A stretch of DNA of 64,000 bases, taken from Halictus rubicundus (Eukaryota > Arthropoda > Insecta > Hymenoptera > Halictidae). Numbering within the stretch: the first letter of the stretch is position 1; the number at the start of each line of letters is the position of its first letter. The position numbers were made by a program, and so were the translations under genes. The stretch spans positions 7,852,220-7,916,219 of the forward strand of contig NC_135151.1 in the NCBI RefSeq assembly GCF_050948215.1. Reading direction: 5' to 3'. Shown here one piece after another: positions 33,522-45,530 of the stretch. The notes under the pieces were generated by a model, which was given only the letters and a program-made list of their open reading frames with translations, was not told where the DNA came from and ran no database searches.

Positions 33522-35820
33522 GTGGGTGATTAAACTGTTAGAGCTACGAGTACGAAAACCATATTTCCTTATTCACGTGACGAGCAATACTGTCTGCATT
33601 GTTGCTGAATGTATATTCGTAATTCACTTTTAATGTCTACAGGCAAGTTTTGCTTTGTTAAATTAAGATTAATAAAATGTAAATGTTGTTTATTCTATTC
33701 GAAAACGTTCCGTCGTCTCGCAGCGACTTTATTTTCCTTGAATATTTATTCTCGCAAAGAAGACCTTCAATAGACTGAAGATAAAAATGTAAATGCTTTG
33801 AGTAGATCATTGACATCATTTTTATCGATGCGAAAAATGACCGATAAATTAGCCAATATTTTTTAGCAACTTGTTCTTCAATCTATCTTGGAATTTTGCA
33901 ATTAACGCAGCCGTCGCGCACTTGTTCCAACATTACTTTGTACCGTGAAAGTGTATACTGTTTGATTACAATGTTCGATCGATCTCGCCGCGAAGCGAAA
34001 GGCTCGCGACATGGCATTTAATTACCAGATGCGATTGTGTACGCGGGGGAATGATGGATAACGAAAGAAAAATATTTGGATCGTCCAGAAATAGCCTATA
34101 CACGGGTTGTATTAAGCATCGCCGTTCCCGCGTCTACCGTCGATCCGATCTAAAGCCGTTCCGAACGCGGAGTAACAAATGATAAATCTGGATTTTGCAA
34201 GACGATCGAACGAGGTCGATCTGTCGATGCTCGAAGATCCTTGTCGAGGACACGGGTTAGTTAGAAACTTTCCGTGTGTGCATGGTACACAGTCAACCGG
34301 GAAATTTTGACGTTCTTTGTGTGTCTTATTTGTAATCAAACTTTATTTTAAGATTCTATTTATACGAGCACGGTTCCGTTCGTTCGGCTATTGTTGTAAT
34401 CGCGCAACACATTCGAAGTATGTTCGAGTCGTCATTCATATTCGGGAATAATTTAATCGAAAGACTTCGAGAAGATTGTGCATCCCGCTGACGGGTTAAA
34501 GAAATTTCATATTTGTTTACACAATTCCCACGCTTTTTGTGTGATTAAGGGAGATTCCGTGGCACCTTGAACCCTTCCGTGACCAATGCAGAACACAGTT
34601 TAATTTAATAACGACACGCGATGTTCCCCGAGACTCGCGCACACCCACCTTTTCATTTCATTTCGAGCTTAATGCTATTTTTAATTTCACGCCGTTTTCA
34701 AGTCGACCATTGTCGCTATTTCTGCGTTTATTACATCACGTTGATTGTATGTTTCTCGCTTTATGACTCCTTGTTTTGTCGGCGAACCTAATGTGTACTA
34801 AAAAAAAAAATGCAGAAACTGTTCCTATTAAATGTTCTTGTTAAAAGTTTGTTCTGTTTCAGAGAAAACAATAAAATCGATAGACTAAGGGAGGAAAGTA
34901 TTTCTATGGACATTTTCTACAGTGTTTAGTGGAGTAAGCCGTGCAAAAATATTTTAATAGAATCAGGTTATTACAGTTGGTTGAACGTGGGACCATTACA
35001 AACATTTTACTTAACGCAATACGTGTTTGATTATTCACATTACAAAAAAAAAAATGGTTGGCAATGCTATTTTCATTCTGTACTTTACAGAGTTACAAAC
35101 GGTCTTCTCGCGGCCAGTTTAAACAGTCGGTTTTTCTATTTATATCTACTCCAATAGTCAACGTTGAAAACATATTAAAAATATATAAAGGAAAATTGAT
35201 ACATAAAGATTTGAATGGATCAATCCACCGGTTGTAAAAAAAAATTGCACATCACTTGAAACCGCATCGAAGAGCGTATGAGAATTAAACACAGATGCAA
35301 TAGTCGTCGGACAATGGAAAGTAAAGTAAGTTCGAGAATGGAAAATAATGATTACGATGACGGAAGGGGCTGAACGTGTCCGCCGAGCAATAATCGGTGA
35401 GCGTACGTTAAACAAATAAATAACGTCGTCGCGACGGGATCACGAGGGGATGGGGATCGGATCCAACGTTGAAAACGTTAACTAACGAGATTCACGGAAG
35501 CTAGTTATTCGCGGTCCCGGCGGTATTATTTCAAAGTAATGACGTAGGCGAGCAACTGTCAACCAGAAATTTTCCTTGACGTATCGTACGGAGCTGCTCT
35601 CTCGCCCGTGCAAAACGCGTGGTTTCCGCGCGAACGTACGCACGTCCACACACGTAAACCAACATACACAATCCCCCCAGACTCGCGGCAGTTGGCAGGG
35701 ATCCATGAAAACGATCCCTCTGGGTCTATGCACGAAATCGATGTACCGTCTAGTTACCGAAAATAAAGGCCTTTTTGCAACGTGCGCGTTCCAGAGCCGC
35801 GAACCAGCGAGCGTGTTGCG
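33522..35820. other. non-coding stretch, nothing recognised
   Basis: AT-rich, with short A runs near 34801, 35044 and 35236. No exon or repeat family member is supported. Confidence 0.5.
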
Positions 35821-35821
35821 A

Positions 35822-35938
35822 TATTTTATTTACAAGCCGGAGCACGTGAAATTTTATTTACATGCCGGAGCACGCGAAATTTTATTTACATGCCGGAGCA
35901 CGCGAAATTTTATTTACATGCCGGAGCACGCAAAATTT
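35822..35938. repeat. 28-bp minisatellite, four copies
   Basis: The unit GCCGGAGCACGCGAAATTTT plus ATTTACAT starts at 35836, 35864, 35892 and 35920, with one or two substitutions between copies. The copies abut directly, with no spacers. Confidence 0.95.
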
Positions 35939-37045
35939 GTTCGCTGGACGAAAGGAAAACACCAAAGTGAATTGCGTGGATTTAAGCGACAGTGATAGAG
36001 GCGTTTCGCAGACTTTTTTTTTTTTAACCGATGCTGTAGTAAACTGTCGGAAACGTAATTATTTTTGCGAGACAAAGCAGAAAATCTTTTGTTGAAAATA
36101 TTGTAAGTGTAGAATCAGTTCGAGTGGGTTTCAGCGATTTTTAATATTCCATCTGACGGAATTAACACATGGCATGATTGTGTACTTCAATGCTATCGTG
36201 TACGGTAACAAGAGGATTAATTATTTTTTTATAAATTCATATTTAATGTGCTCCGAAATGCATCCTTTGGTCCTTTGGAAAGAGTTAAGGGAAAGAATGA
36301 TAGGGAACGAAAATCTTTCTATGCTGTCTAGTAAAATAAATTGAAGAATTCACTCAGATAACGTTTGGCATCAAATGATTAACAAAATGAAAGACTCGGA
36401 ATATTTTTCTTTGGAGTTCGTTCTACTTTTTGCAGCGCGTTCGACGTTTCCTCGAAATCAATCTACTTAGGGTCCAATCTCTCCTGTAGACGTACGGAGA
36501 CTATTAAACGGCAGGGTGTGTTTCCATCGGCCGTGAAATGAACCGAAAGGCATATTTGAGGAAGAGACCCCTAAAAATAACGTCGCGTCGTTTCGTTTCC
36601 CTGCGAGACCGCCAGGCTATCGATAAACACTATGTTACGAGCGAATCGATTTTCTCATTAGCCGTGGTGCATCACGAACGGCCCGAGATAGATATTCGAA
36701 ACGGATAATTGCAAAGATTTCATCGGTATTTGATCCCTTAGAATCTACTTATCATTTATCGTTAAGGCCAAAAAAAATTGTGCTTGAATTTTTTTCTTTT
36801 ACTCCACGAAAAATTTGATTCGAAAAATTGATAAGGGTTTAAGAATATCCTCGATTATTCAGACATCGGTGATATCCTATTACTGAGAATTAACGCTGTC
36901 AAATATTCCTTATGTTAAAATATTGTTAATTTGTCCTAAGAGACGTTTGATAAATCGTTGTAGCGGGATTAGGAGTATGTACACATAAACGTTCGCTCAG
37001 CAGAAAGCATTTATTGTGGAAGAATTTCAATATATAATTTTCTTT
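35939..37045. other. non-coding stretch, nothing recognised
   Basis: AT-rich spacer without recognised features. Confidence 0.5.
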
Positions 37046-37189
37046 CGATATAAGACGATGGCTCGGGACGGCCTTCGACGTATTGCGAATGAGGATACCT
37101 GTTCGGCTAGACCTTGTCCGGCATGTTTCGTTGGAAAAGGACGAAATATGACGTACCCTCTCGTTCTGGCACTAAAAGGTGTCAGGAGG
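37046..37189. repeat. dispersed repeat copy (CGATATAAGACGATGG family)
   Basis: It shares CGATATAAGACGATGGCTCG at its left end and GTACCCTCTCGTTCTGGCAC near its right end with the copy at 47292-47452. The middle is diverged. The type of element is unknown. Confidence 0.7.
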
Positions 37190-37229
37190 GATAGAAAAAA
37201 GTCGACTTTTCCGGTAGATTCGATTTTAA

Positions 37230-37816
37230 CACTAAACCTACCACGGCCGGTCAAATTGACCTTTTAAAACTTTTGCGTACATACTACATTATCACATCGC
37301 TATTTATATTTACGACTTTTCTTAAACTATGTATACAATTTCCAAGAAATATATGTATCTTGTCCTACCTACCGTCGTCGGTCAATTTGACCGCACGAGA
37401 TAACATGGTATTTACTCTCCTAAACCTAAACAATCAGTATAAAAGAAAGGCCATTCTCAATGTGGCATGACCAACTCAAAATAAATGAGCCGCCTTATTG
37501 AATGAGACGCTATCAAATTACGCACGTGCCTGGTTGATAATACTGTTTCATACCAAATGCATCTAAACCGCAAAAGTGGACGACACAGTACAATTTTGTA
37601 AATCGAGGAGAGAGGATCACAGTATTTTTTGTATAATTGCAATTATATAAAAATAAATTTGTATCGTCATTTTATGGTAGTAGTTCATTCAATAATTCAT
37701 TCAGCAACAAATTGACTATCATCTACGTTTAATGTATTAACAATAACTTTTTTTAAGGACCGGTCATTTTGACCACACAGTATAGGAACATACAAGAAGT
37801 ATCGGTAGGTTTAGTG
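37230..37816. mobile_element. TTAA-flanked piggyBac-like element, 587 bp
   Basis: Ends CACTAAACCTACC and GGTAGGTTTAGTG, flanked by TTAA (37226-37229, 37817-37820). Subterminal palindromes GGTCAAATTGACC and GGTCAATTTGACC occur near both ends. Co-linear with 18219-18823 over its whole length. It has no transposase frame. Confidence 0.92.
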
Positions 37817-37820
37817 TTAA

Positions 37821-39726
37821 AAATTGCTTATAAATTAAGCACTGTTTTCTCTTTGTACGAAAACAAAAATTAATTGAGTAAATCGACTCACACCACTTTT
37901 TTTTATGAATGTATTGTCATTGTTCTGAGGCAATATCTAATGTTTCTAGGAATCGCAGTGCATCTTCACAAGAGAGAGAAAGAGAGTGTCGAGGATGTAT
38001 CTTAAGGAGTCGGTTAGAGGAACGGAAACGCAGGATGAGGGTCGATCGTATTCGCACGAAAACGGTTCGACGGTCGATGAATTATCGAGCCCCGTCATTC
38101 TGACTGACGTAGTCAAGACGGCCCGGGAAAATCCGTGACGGAACGGTTTTAAATATACACACGCGGACCCCACCCCGATCGCTGTCCGACTGTCGATCAC
38201 GTTTCATCAACGGTTACAGAAACGCCCTGTAAAATAGACCGCGGATTGCTCACGAGTGGCTCGAAGTTCCTACTTCTGTCTCCGTCTCCGCGAGGCGTCC
38301 GAGAAGGAGAAAACACTTCGTGCATTTCGCATTGAATTTCTCGATCGGTTCAAGAGATCGGTGAGAGACTATCGTAACCCTCCGTCGGGGGCAATTGATC
38401 TCACAGATCCATCGGAATGAAAATTCGAAGATGGGAATGCCTTAAATTAACTGTCTTCTTTTTTTTTTTATCTGTTTACAAGTTTCTTTATTCACTTCTG
38501 TTTTGATCAAAGAGCGTTCACTCTTCAACCATGCTTATAAGCTAATTACAACTTTACATTGCTTTATAAAATTAACGAGAAGTTGTTTATTAAAATTTTT
38601 TCAATAATGGCGGACAAGGAGAAATATTTTTGGTAAGAGCCACTTTGTTTATACACCAGGTTATACAATTTTTGCCTGTGCAAAAAGGGAGGGGTACGAT
38701 GGGGGTGATTACGTTGGATTTTTCGTTTGCACGGTTCCAAGCATCGACCAATGAACAGCCTTAATGTGAAAAATCAACTTCGAAAGAAAAAGATAGTGTA
38801 CGAGGTCATTTACAAGTTTGGAGCACTTCTGGATAATTTTAGAAATAGTGTAGTTACTCCAAAGTGCTTCAAAATTATTAACAACGGTATACACGGAGTA
38901 CATATTTAATTGGTAGGAAATTGAGAGTCATTTTAAGTGTAGACAATTGTAATTTGCACAAGTTGGACTTAATTGTCTCAATTGTTAAATGATCTGATTT
39001 ATGATTGTCTATTTATTTCCCACCAATTGTTAAATACAAGGAGAGACAAGAAGAAACTGTAGAAATGAATTTAATAATAGAAAATAATGCACATTTCCCC
39101 ATGCACCTGTTGACTGAACGTTTACTATTCTTTCTCTAATCGATACTAACTTCTTCCTAGTACTGGCCCACCAGTATAGCAGATTCAACAATATGCGAAG
39201 CCTGTAGAGCTTCAGTACAATTCCTGGTAGCCTCATAAATCTGCCAAGTTGAATGTAGCAGTGCGCTGAAAACTTTGGTCACGGCGGTATACGTACGAAT
39301 GAAATAGAGCCGATCGTCTTGCACACGTGAAGATCGATTACATGACACCAGTGACAATGAGTCATTTGCTATAATGTAATAATTAGCCTGTGGAACCTTA
39401 ACCAGTATAAAAATATTTATTCGACTTTTTTCAATTTTCATGAACGTGCAATTCAAACACCAGCGCATAGAGTGATCCTAAACGTAATCTAACGTTACAT
39501 TAGATGTAATCTTTATCTTGATTCAGCAGATTTTAATCCTTTCTCCATCTTTCTTTTCTACAGTTTCTTCTCGCCCCTCATCTTCAACCCCTCACCTTGC
39601 AGTTATAAATCACAAAACAACTTAAAATTAATCTCAACAGGATATAGATATTCTCCAGTCTGTAGTGATCAAAGAAAAATAGAATTCTTCAATTGTAGAT
39701 CCTAAATTGTAAATATACATAGTTAT
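37821..39726. other. non-coding stretch, little recognised
   Basis: Contains a fragment near 38555 related to 27250, and loosely inverted TTTAAYAATTGGTRGGAAAT-type motifs at 38905 and 39018 that may be ends of another old MITE. No exon is supported. Confidence 0.45.
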
Positions 39727-39734
39727 TTAATGAC

Positions 39735-39897
39735 TAGACTGTGGATCTTTATACAAAGAACTCTCTAAGTCAATTATCAGACACAGAAATCAAATAAAAA
39801 TATATTCTTTCTTTTAATAGTTTTAACAGGCCGAAAATATTATCAAATTCCTTCAATCTTTGAATTTTTGTCATAAATGCACAAGATCGGCAGTCTA
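39735..39897. mobile_element. hAT-like MITE with 8-bp flanking repeat
   Basis: Starts TAGACTGTGGATCTTTATAC and ends GGCAGTCTA after TTGTCATAAATGCACAAGAT. The flanks TTAATGAC and TTGATGAC match at 7 of 8 positions. Same family as 29885; 163 bp. Confidence 0.85.
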
Positions 39898-39990
39898 TTG
39901 ATGACTGTTCAATTTCATTCCGAAAATGTTGTGGAAAAAACAAAGCAAGGGGGTGGAACAAAAGGGAAACGACTAAAAATGTGATCTTAC

Positions 39991-40123
39991 CGATAATGTG
40001 GTGGTACTTTTCGACGAACTGAGCGGTGCTTTGAATTCCCATGAGTGCCACGTCGATGTTGGTGTACGAGGGCGCGGATGATCGTCGTGGATCCGGCTCG
40101 GCGCGACCGACAACACCTAACAT
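39991..40123 (-). CDS. probable coding exon of an unrecognised gene
   Basis: On the minus strand an open segment ends at a good donor, GTAAGATC (39983-39990), in phase 1. I take the ATG at 40123-40121 as a possible start, giving 44 codons plus one base, but the frame is open upstream to about 40430 and the true exon could begin at an acceptor further 5'. The peptide has protein-like composition: MLGVVGRAEPDPRRSSAPSY, then NIDVALMGIQSTAQFVEKYH and HII. No compatible phase-1 downstream exon was found between here and 11.2 kb, so the rest of the gene is either in undetected small exons or beyond the left edge. Upstream, 40480-40560 is pyrimidine-rich (CTTT/CTCT) and may be promoter or 5' UTR. 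I do not recognise the family. Confidence 0.45.
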
Positions 40124-40783
40124 CTGCTCGACCGTCACATAATTCCCATCCGGGTGATTTGATTCCGATACTCCCGCGTCCGGACGATTCCCCCGCCCCT
40201 TCGATTGCCACTGATCAATTATATCACTCACTCTCGGCAAGTCGATGTTCCGTAGTAATCGAGAAAACCGGCGGCCGAAACCGTCTGACCATGCACCGGC
40301 TTCAACCACTTTCGTCACTATAGAAACATGTGCTTCATCCGGGGGGAATTCACAGAAACGATTCACCTCGAGAGATTCACTTTCGATCGAGCGTACCGGT
40401 ATACTGATTACAGGGCACTGATTAATTATTATCTAAGACCGTGTTACGTCGATCCACTTCCAACGTCGGGCACAATTGATCTTTCGCTCTTACGCTTTCG
40501 CTTTCTTTCTCTATCTTTCTCTCTTTGTACTTCTCTTTCTCTGTCTTCACCACCGGTTAGAAACGACACGTGATCCCCTCCCTTCGGGCTGTATCGTTCG
40601 CCGTTTCCTGTAATTCAAATATTTGTGGTCAGCCCGTTGTAACCGGATAGCTGGGGCGCGCGTGTGCCGCGATTTACACGACTTTCATTCGTGGAAAACG
40701 TTTAAGGTGTCAGCCGGCTGAACTAATCGCGGGACCGGCACAAGATTTAGATTCGTTAAGGACGCGCCGAATCCATTTACCTA

Positions 40784-41085
40784 TGCGTCACGCGCCGCGC
40801 CGTTTGGGTCGGGCCTAACGGGAAATTAGGGTTTTCGCCAACAATCTTTATCCTGGCGGCGACAAACGAAATTGTTCGAGTTCCCAATTTTTATGACTTT
40901 CTGCCTGCACTTATCGCGAAAACTATTCAAAGAACGAGGTCTCGAAACTTCTCTGTGTCCTGCCACATGTGTCACACGCTGTTTCGTTCGGGGGTATTGC
41001 GAAATTAGGGTCTTTGCAAGAAAATTTAATCCTCGCGACGATAAGCGGAATTGTTCGAAGAGCTCAGTTTGTGAGTTTGACGATT
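40784..41085. repeat. tandem duplication, 184-bp unit, diverged
   Basis: TGCGTCACGCG (40784) recurs as TGTGTCACACG (40968). Both are followed by GAAATTAGGGTYTTYGC, AATCYT, and then CGACRAAYGAAATTGTTCGA-like sequence. Two copies only. Confidence 0.75.
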
Positions 41086-41089
41086 TTGT

Positions 41090-43630
41090 ACTTGAACATT
41101 GCGATAAAATTATTTCACACAATGGAGATTAAAAATATAAGGTGAGCCAATTTTTGATCAAATAAAATGTATTTTTTATTTCAGAAGATGGATTTCAGCT
41201 CTTCAACGTCTCGAACCAAAACAACTTTTGGAAGAGAGATTCTTACTCGGGCATTTTACAAGATTTTGTGACAAGAAAATTGCTACAAGCTGTACAACAT
41301 ACACGCGTTTAAAGAAAGAGTCCATTAATTATTCTGGCAAAAATTCTAAGAATCACGCTTACTATGCGACACTTTAGCAAATCAACTTTTAGAGGACAGA
41401 AAAATTTCTACAAGAAGTTCAACATAAAGAAAAGTTTCATCAATTTTTCTGGCGAAGATTCTAAATGATCAGGTTCCTTTCGGATTGCTACGACTCCTTA
41501 GCGGAAAAACACGTGTTAGCGGTGACAAAGCGGTAACAAAGAGGGTAGCAGTTTTCATCGGGAAACACGCTTGCGCGTTTAATGAAGTGCCGCGGGAAAC
41601 ATTGCCCCTTTGATCCGCCATTTGTACCGGGCCGAGCCTTTGTGTACAAGCTCGCCCCGCGCTAATATCGCTGCATTAATATACAACGTGGCCACCCCGG
41701 GGTGGCTCGACTCCGTTGCAAAAGCATTTGTTGCGTCTCGGCTTTCAGAAACTTACTCGCGGCCGCACGCACCGTTGTTTACTATACCCGTTGTCTTAAA
41801 ATAACGAAATATAGCCGGCGAGCGCGGGGAACAATGCCGCGGCGGACTGAATACCGCGAGAATTATTCTTGATCCGTATCCTCGCTCAAACATCACACTT
41901 TGACACCTCGATTATGGTTCGCACAATTTTCTTAGTCAAACTTAACCCTCTCCAAAGTCATTTTCGTTCCATTGATACGAAATAAATTTTTCTTTTCTTT
42001 TATACGACAAGAATCATCAGGTTCATCCAAATGACTTCTAAATTCTCTGTTTCAGATTTTTCATTTTACTATCGAGATTCTTTAAAAATGATTGGATCGA
42101 TTTTTAGTAATTTTAGCAGACAATGCAAAGTAGTCACTGTTAGAGTTGACGATTATTCTAATATTGATCTTGTAGAGGCTGCGGCTGACCTGACAAATGC
42201 AAAATCTTTGTTTGTAAATATTTTACTAGAACGGAAGAGAGCGTTTATATTTTACTGAATAATAGGCAGACTATTTGCCTATTTTAATAAAGTTAAACAT
42301 CTATTGCGTGTATGTAATGTCTTACTTTTGCAAATATTGGTACTGCAGTTACGGATTTTAAGTGATCTTTGTGCGTTTCTGAAATTTACCACGATCTTCC
42401 AAGGATTGAATTACAATCAAACTATACATAAATATTTTATGAATTTTGTTCATGAAATATATTTGCAACAATTATTACAATGATGCAGAAGGATTAAGAT
42501 TAATTCCTAATCCTCTACACACAGAAATGTATTGAGCGAACTAAAATCTGCGAGATGCAAAATGTTAACATAATAATCCTTGCCGTAAATCTTAGCTTTT
42601 CAGATTTTGTGGAATTTTTATGACCGCTGGTTTGGCACGTGTTAGTCCTGCGCACCTCGCGGTCCCAAATATTAATAAATGTTCCGAAGATATAGTCGAT
42701 GAAACCTGCGTTGCAATATTAATTTTCGCAAAAAGGAAATAAGACGACTAGGCGAACAATGTTTAATCACATTTAAAGGGCGCAGAGTCATTAAAAATAA
42801 TGCTACTATGATCAAAACATAAAAATATGCTACAATATTTTTAAACATTGTTAGGAAATCAGGCGCATAGTAAGTGTAACATTATCTTCCTTTTTTTCTA
42901 TCTGCAGTTCGAAGTTATCATTTATCATAGGAGAACACGTAGGAAAACGTCATAAAATATTCATAGAGTATTTATAAAACACGATTCTTCATGAAAAAAA
43001 TTGTTTCTGTATCTGTCAGATCAATTGCTGTGCTTTCCGAGTTGCGATCGCTATGATGAATGTTTCCCAGTACATACGCGTTAATTTATCAGAAAATGTC
43101 AACCTCTCAACAAACGTGCTACTGCAAGAAGAATCGAAGAAATTCACGATTTACGGAAATAAATTCTTCTTCGTTGCGAGTTGCAAAATAGTATGTTAAA
43201 ACGAGGACTCACAGAATAAACCGCGTTACACCGAATTCTACAGAACTCCATCGAATCAGTGCGACAAAACGCCAAAGCCTGTGTCTCAAATCCTCGCCCC
43301 GTCAAACCAGAGCCAACACCCATCAAATTCCATATTCACACGCCATCATAATGATCACCAAGCGATTCCAGCGTACCACCGAAGACCATTACATAGCGGG
43401 CAGCCCGTAAACGATGGTAAACGATACACATCCATGTCGAACACCCTCCCGTACACCACCCGATATATTACAGCTCCCCATTCAAGTATCAACGCTTCCG
43501 TGACTTGTCTCCATCGGGACTCAGTATTTTTAAACGAAACCGTCCTCGTTACACTTTCATTCCTCGCCGGATCATTTTAATCCCCGGATCCCTCTCCAGC
43601 AGCTGAACCACGAAAAAGACGAAAACGACG
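41090..43630. other. non-coding stretch with weak repeats
   Basis: At 41190-41475 there is a diverged direct repeat containing ATTCTGGCAAAAATTCTAAG and TTTCTGGCGAAGATTCTAAA, about 130 bp apart. A short open frame at 42031-42258 has no splice or homology support. Otherwise nothing. Confidence 0.45.
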
Positions 43631-43632
43631 AC

Positions 43633-43669
43633 GAAGAAGAAGAAGAAGAAGAAGAAGAAGAAGAAGAAA
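43633..43669. repeat. (GAA)n microsatellite
   Basis: About twelve GAA/AGA triplets inside a longer purine-rich GACGA context. Confidence 0.95.
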
Positions 43670-44085
43670 ACGACGACGACAAAGCTTCTAATAAATCAAC
43701 ATCGTCGAAACAGAAACGGGCGCACCAGAAGACAAGGAGATTCTACGTTAAACCTCGAAAGAATCGTGAAACTGTTTCTGCGACTCGCGACAAATCCGTA
43801 ACTGGAGCCGCGCGTTACGAATCTTCACGGCTCGAGGTTCGCAAATCATTTTCCCGCGCTGTCGCAACGGCGCGGCGCGGCGGCGGATGCATTCGAGACG
43901 CTGATTACGTCTATTTTTGCGATGGGCCACCGGCGTGCACACCTACACCGAGAGCTACACGCGGCTATCCTTTCAAGGGAATCACCTTTCGTAATCCAAT
44001 ATGGCACACGCGGCCGACGCCGGGTAACAAAACGCTGCGTAGTACCTGTACACCTGAGACTGGACCTGTTCGTCTCCTGGAGGAT

Positions 44086-44610
44086 CGCACTGTTCACGGA
44101 TAGAGGGATCAACCACGTGCCATCTCGATCGAGCCCGTTGCTAACGCGCTCGATTCGAAATTCGATTGAAACCGCGCGTCTTGGTCGTAGGACAACAGGG
44201 GTTCGTGATGAGGGAGACGTAAGAAAATAGAAAAAGGAGACAGATGGCGGATGGAGTGTCGCACTGTTCTAGGATCAACCACGTGTCACCTTGATCGAGC
44301 CTGTCGCTGTGCTCTCGAGTCAAAATTCGACTCAAACCGAAAAGTGTTTCACTGCGAGTCTCGGTTCGGGGATGACAGAGTGGGGGACGATGGAGTCGTA
44401 AGAAAATAGAAAAAGGGATCCACAGAGTGGACGGAGGATCGCACTGTTCGAGGATCAACCACGTGTCACCTTGATCGAGCCTGTCGCCGTGGTCCCGATT
44501 CAAAATTCGAAACCGCGCGTCCGAAACGGCAAGTCTTCGAGGGCAACAAGCTCGGGGTCGAAGTGGACGTAAGAAAATAGAAAAAGGAGTCGGAGGGCGG
44601 ACGGGCGATC
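44086..44610. repeat. about 175-bp tandem array with E-box in every unit
   Basis: Three units. CGCACTGTTC followed by GGATCAACCACGTG occurs at about 44086, 44259 and 44441. GTAAGAAAATAGAAAAAG occurs at about 44219, 44398 and 44569. Each unit carries the palindrome CACGTG (44114, 44280, 44460). The region is CpG-rich and may be regulatory (inference). Confidence 0.85.
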
Positions 44611-45242
44611 GTTGTCACCGGTAACCGCGCGTAAAGACGAGCAACCACGAGCGAGTTAGCGCGTCCACTGGCAACGAGAACCGACTATGCGAACGACGGC
44701 TGTTGCGAGGACGGTGCACGATCAACGACTGCCGAAAGGGAGAGCGCGCACGTCCGACAGACTGGTTGGACCGATAGGCATTGCCAGAGCGCTGGGACTG
44801 TCGCGAGCTTATTTTAACACCGCTGTCCTTCCAACTCGGGCCACGACGAGAACGCTCGTTGTGAACGCTCTGCGCCGCACCGTTCGTCGTGTTCGGGCGA
44901 GTCGAGGTGGTGCCGTGTAATGGGGCTTCTTGGCAGAGGCGAGGAGCAAGTGTCCGATGATTACCGTTTTATGGAACCCCGATCCGTACCGGGAACCGTA
45001 TCGCGTGCCACCGGCTGATGAACGATTGCTACGGAATGGGTTCGACGGGGATCGATCCCTCTGTCGCCGGGATTGGGATTGATTAACCTAGGAAACCAGG
45101 GGATGGCTTCTTTAGATCGATGGATGATTCTACGGAGTGTAGCGTTTTTTTTTTTTGCTTTCAATGTTTTTTTTTTTAGAGAATTGTTTACTGCCTTTTT
45201 CTTCTTTCGTTCTTCAATGTCCCATCGACAGCTTGGTCATTA

Positions 45243-45530
45243 GTGACCATGTTTATTGGCGTTTGCGTGTGTGGCTTTGATGTTGGGGAATTGAGTCTCT
45301 ACCAAGAATATCGTTTCTTTTGCCTTCATTCTTTTTTGCAAAATTGTTTGTCGTTTGTGCTTGTAAGATTGAATTTGGAGAATCGGTTTTGGGTGTTTTT
45401 TTTTTTTTTGGAAGATTGTTTGCTCTCGTTTGCGTTTGTAGAATTGACTTTCGTATATCGTTTCCTTGCTGTCAATCTTTTTTTAGGGAATTGTACAGCG
45501 TCATTTGTGTATGCAGGATCGATTTTGGAG
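45243..45530. repeat. about 75-bp diverged tandem repeat
   Basis: Four units sharing GAATTGTTTGYYGTTTGYGY, then TTGTARRATTGAATTTGGAG and an ATCGNTTT tail, with a T-rich spacer. The plus-strand frames across it (Phe/Cys/Val-rich) are a by-product of the repeat. Confidence 0.7.

Noticed and set aside
35822..35938. 28-bp direct repeats resembling a CRISPR array
   Set aside because: The copies abut with no spacers and the context is eukaryotic; it is a plain minisatellite.
42031..42258. 75-codon plus-strand frame
   Set aside because: Readable peptide but no flanking splice sites, no repeat or family match; too short to support.
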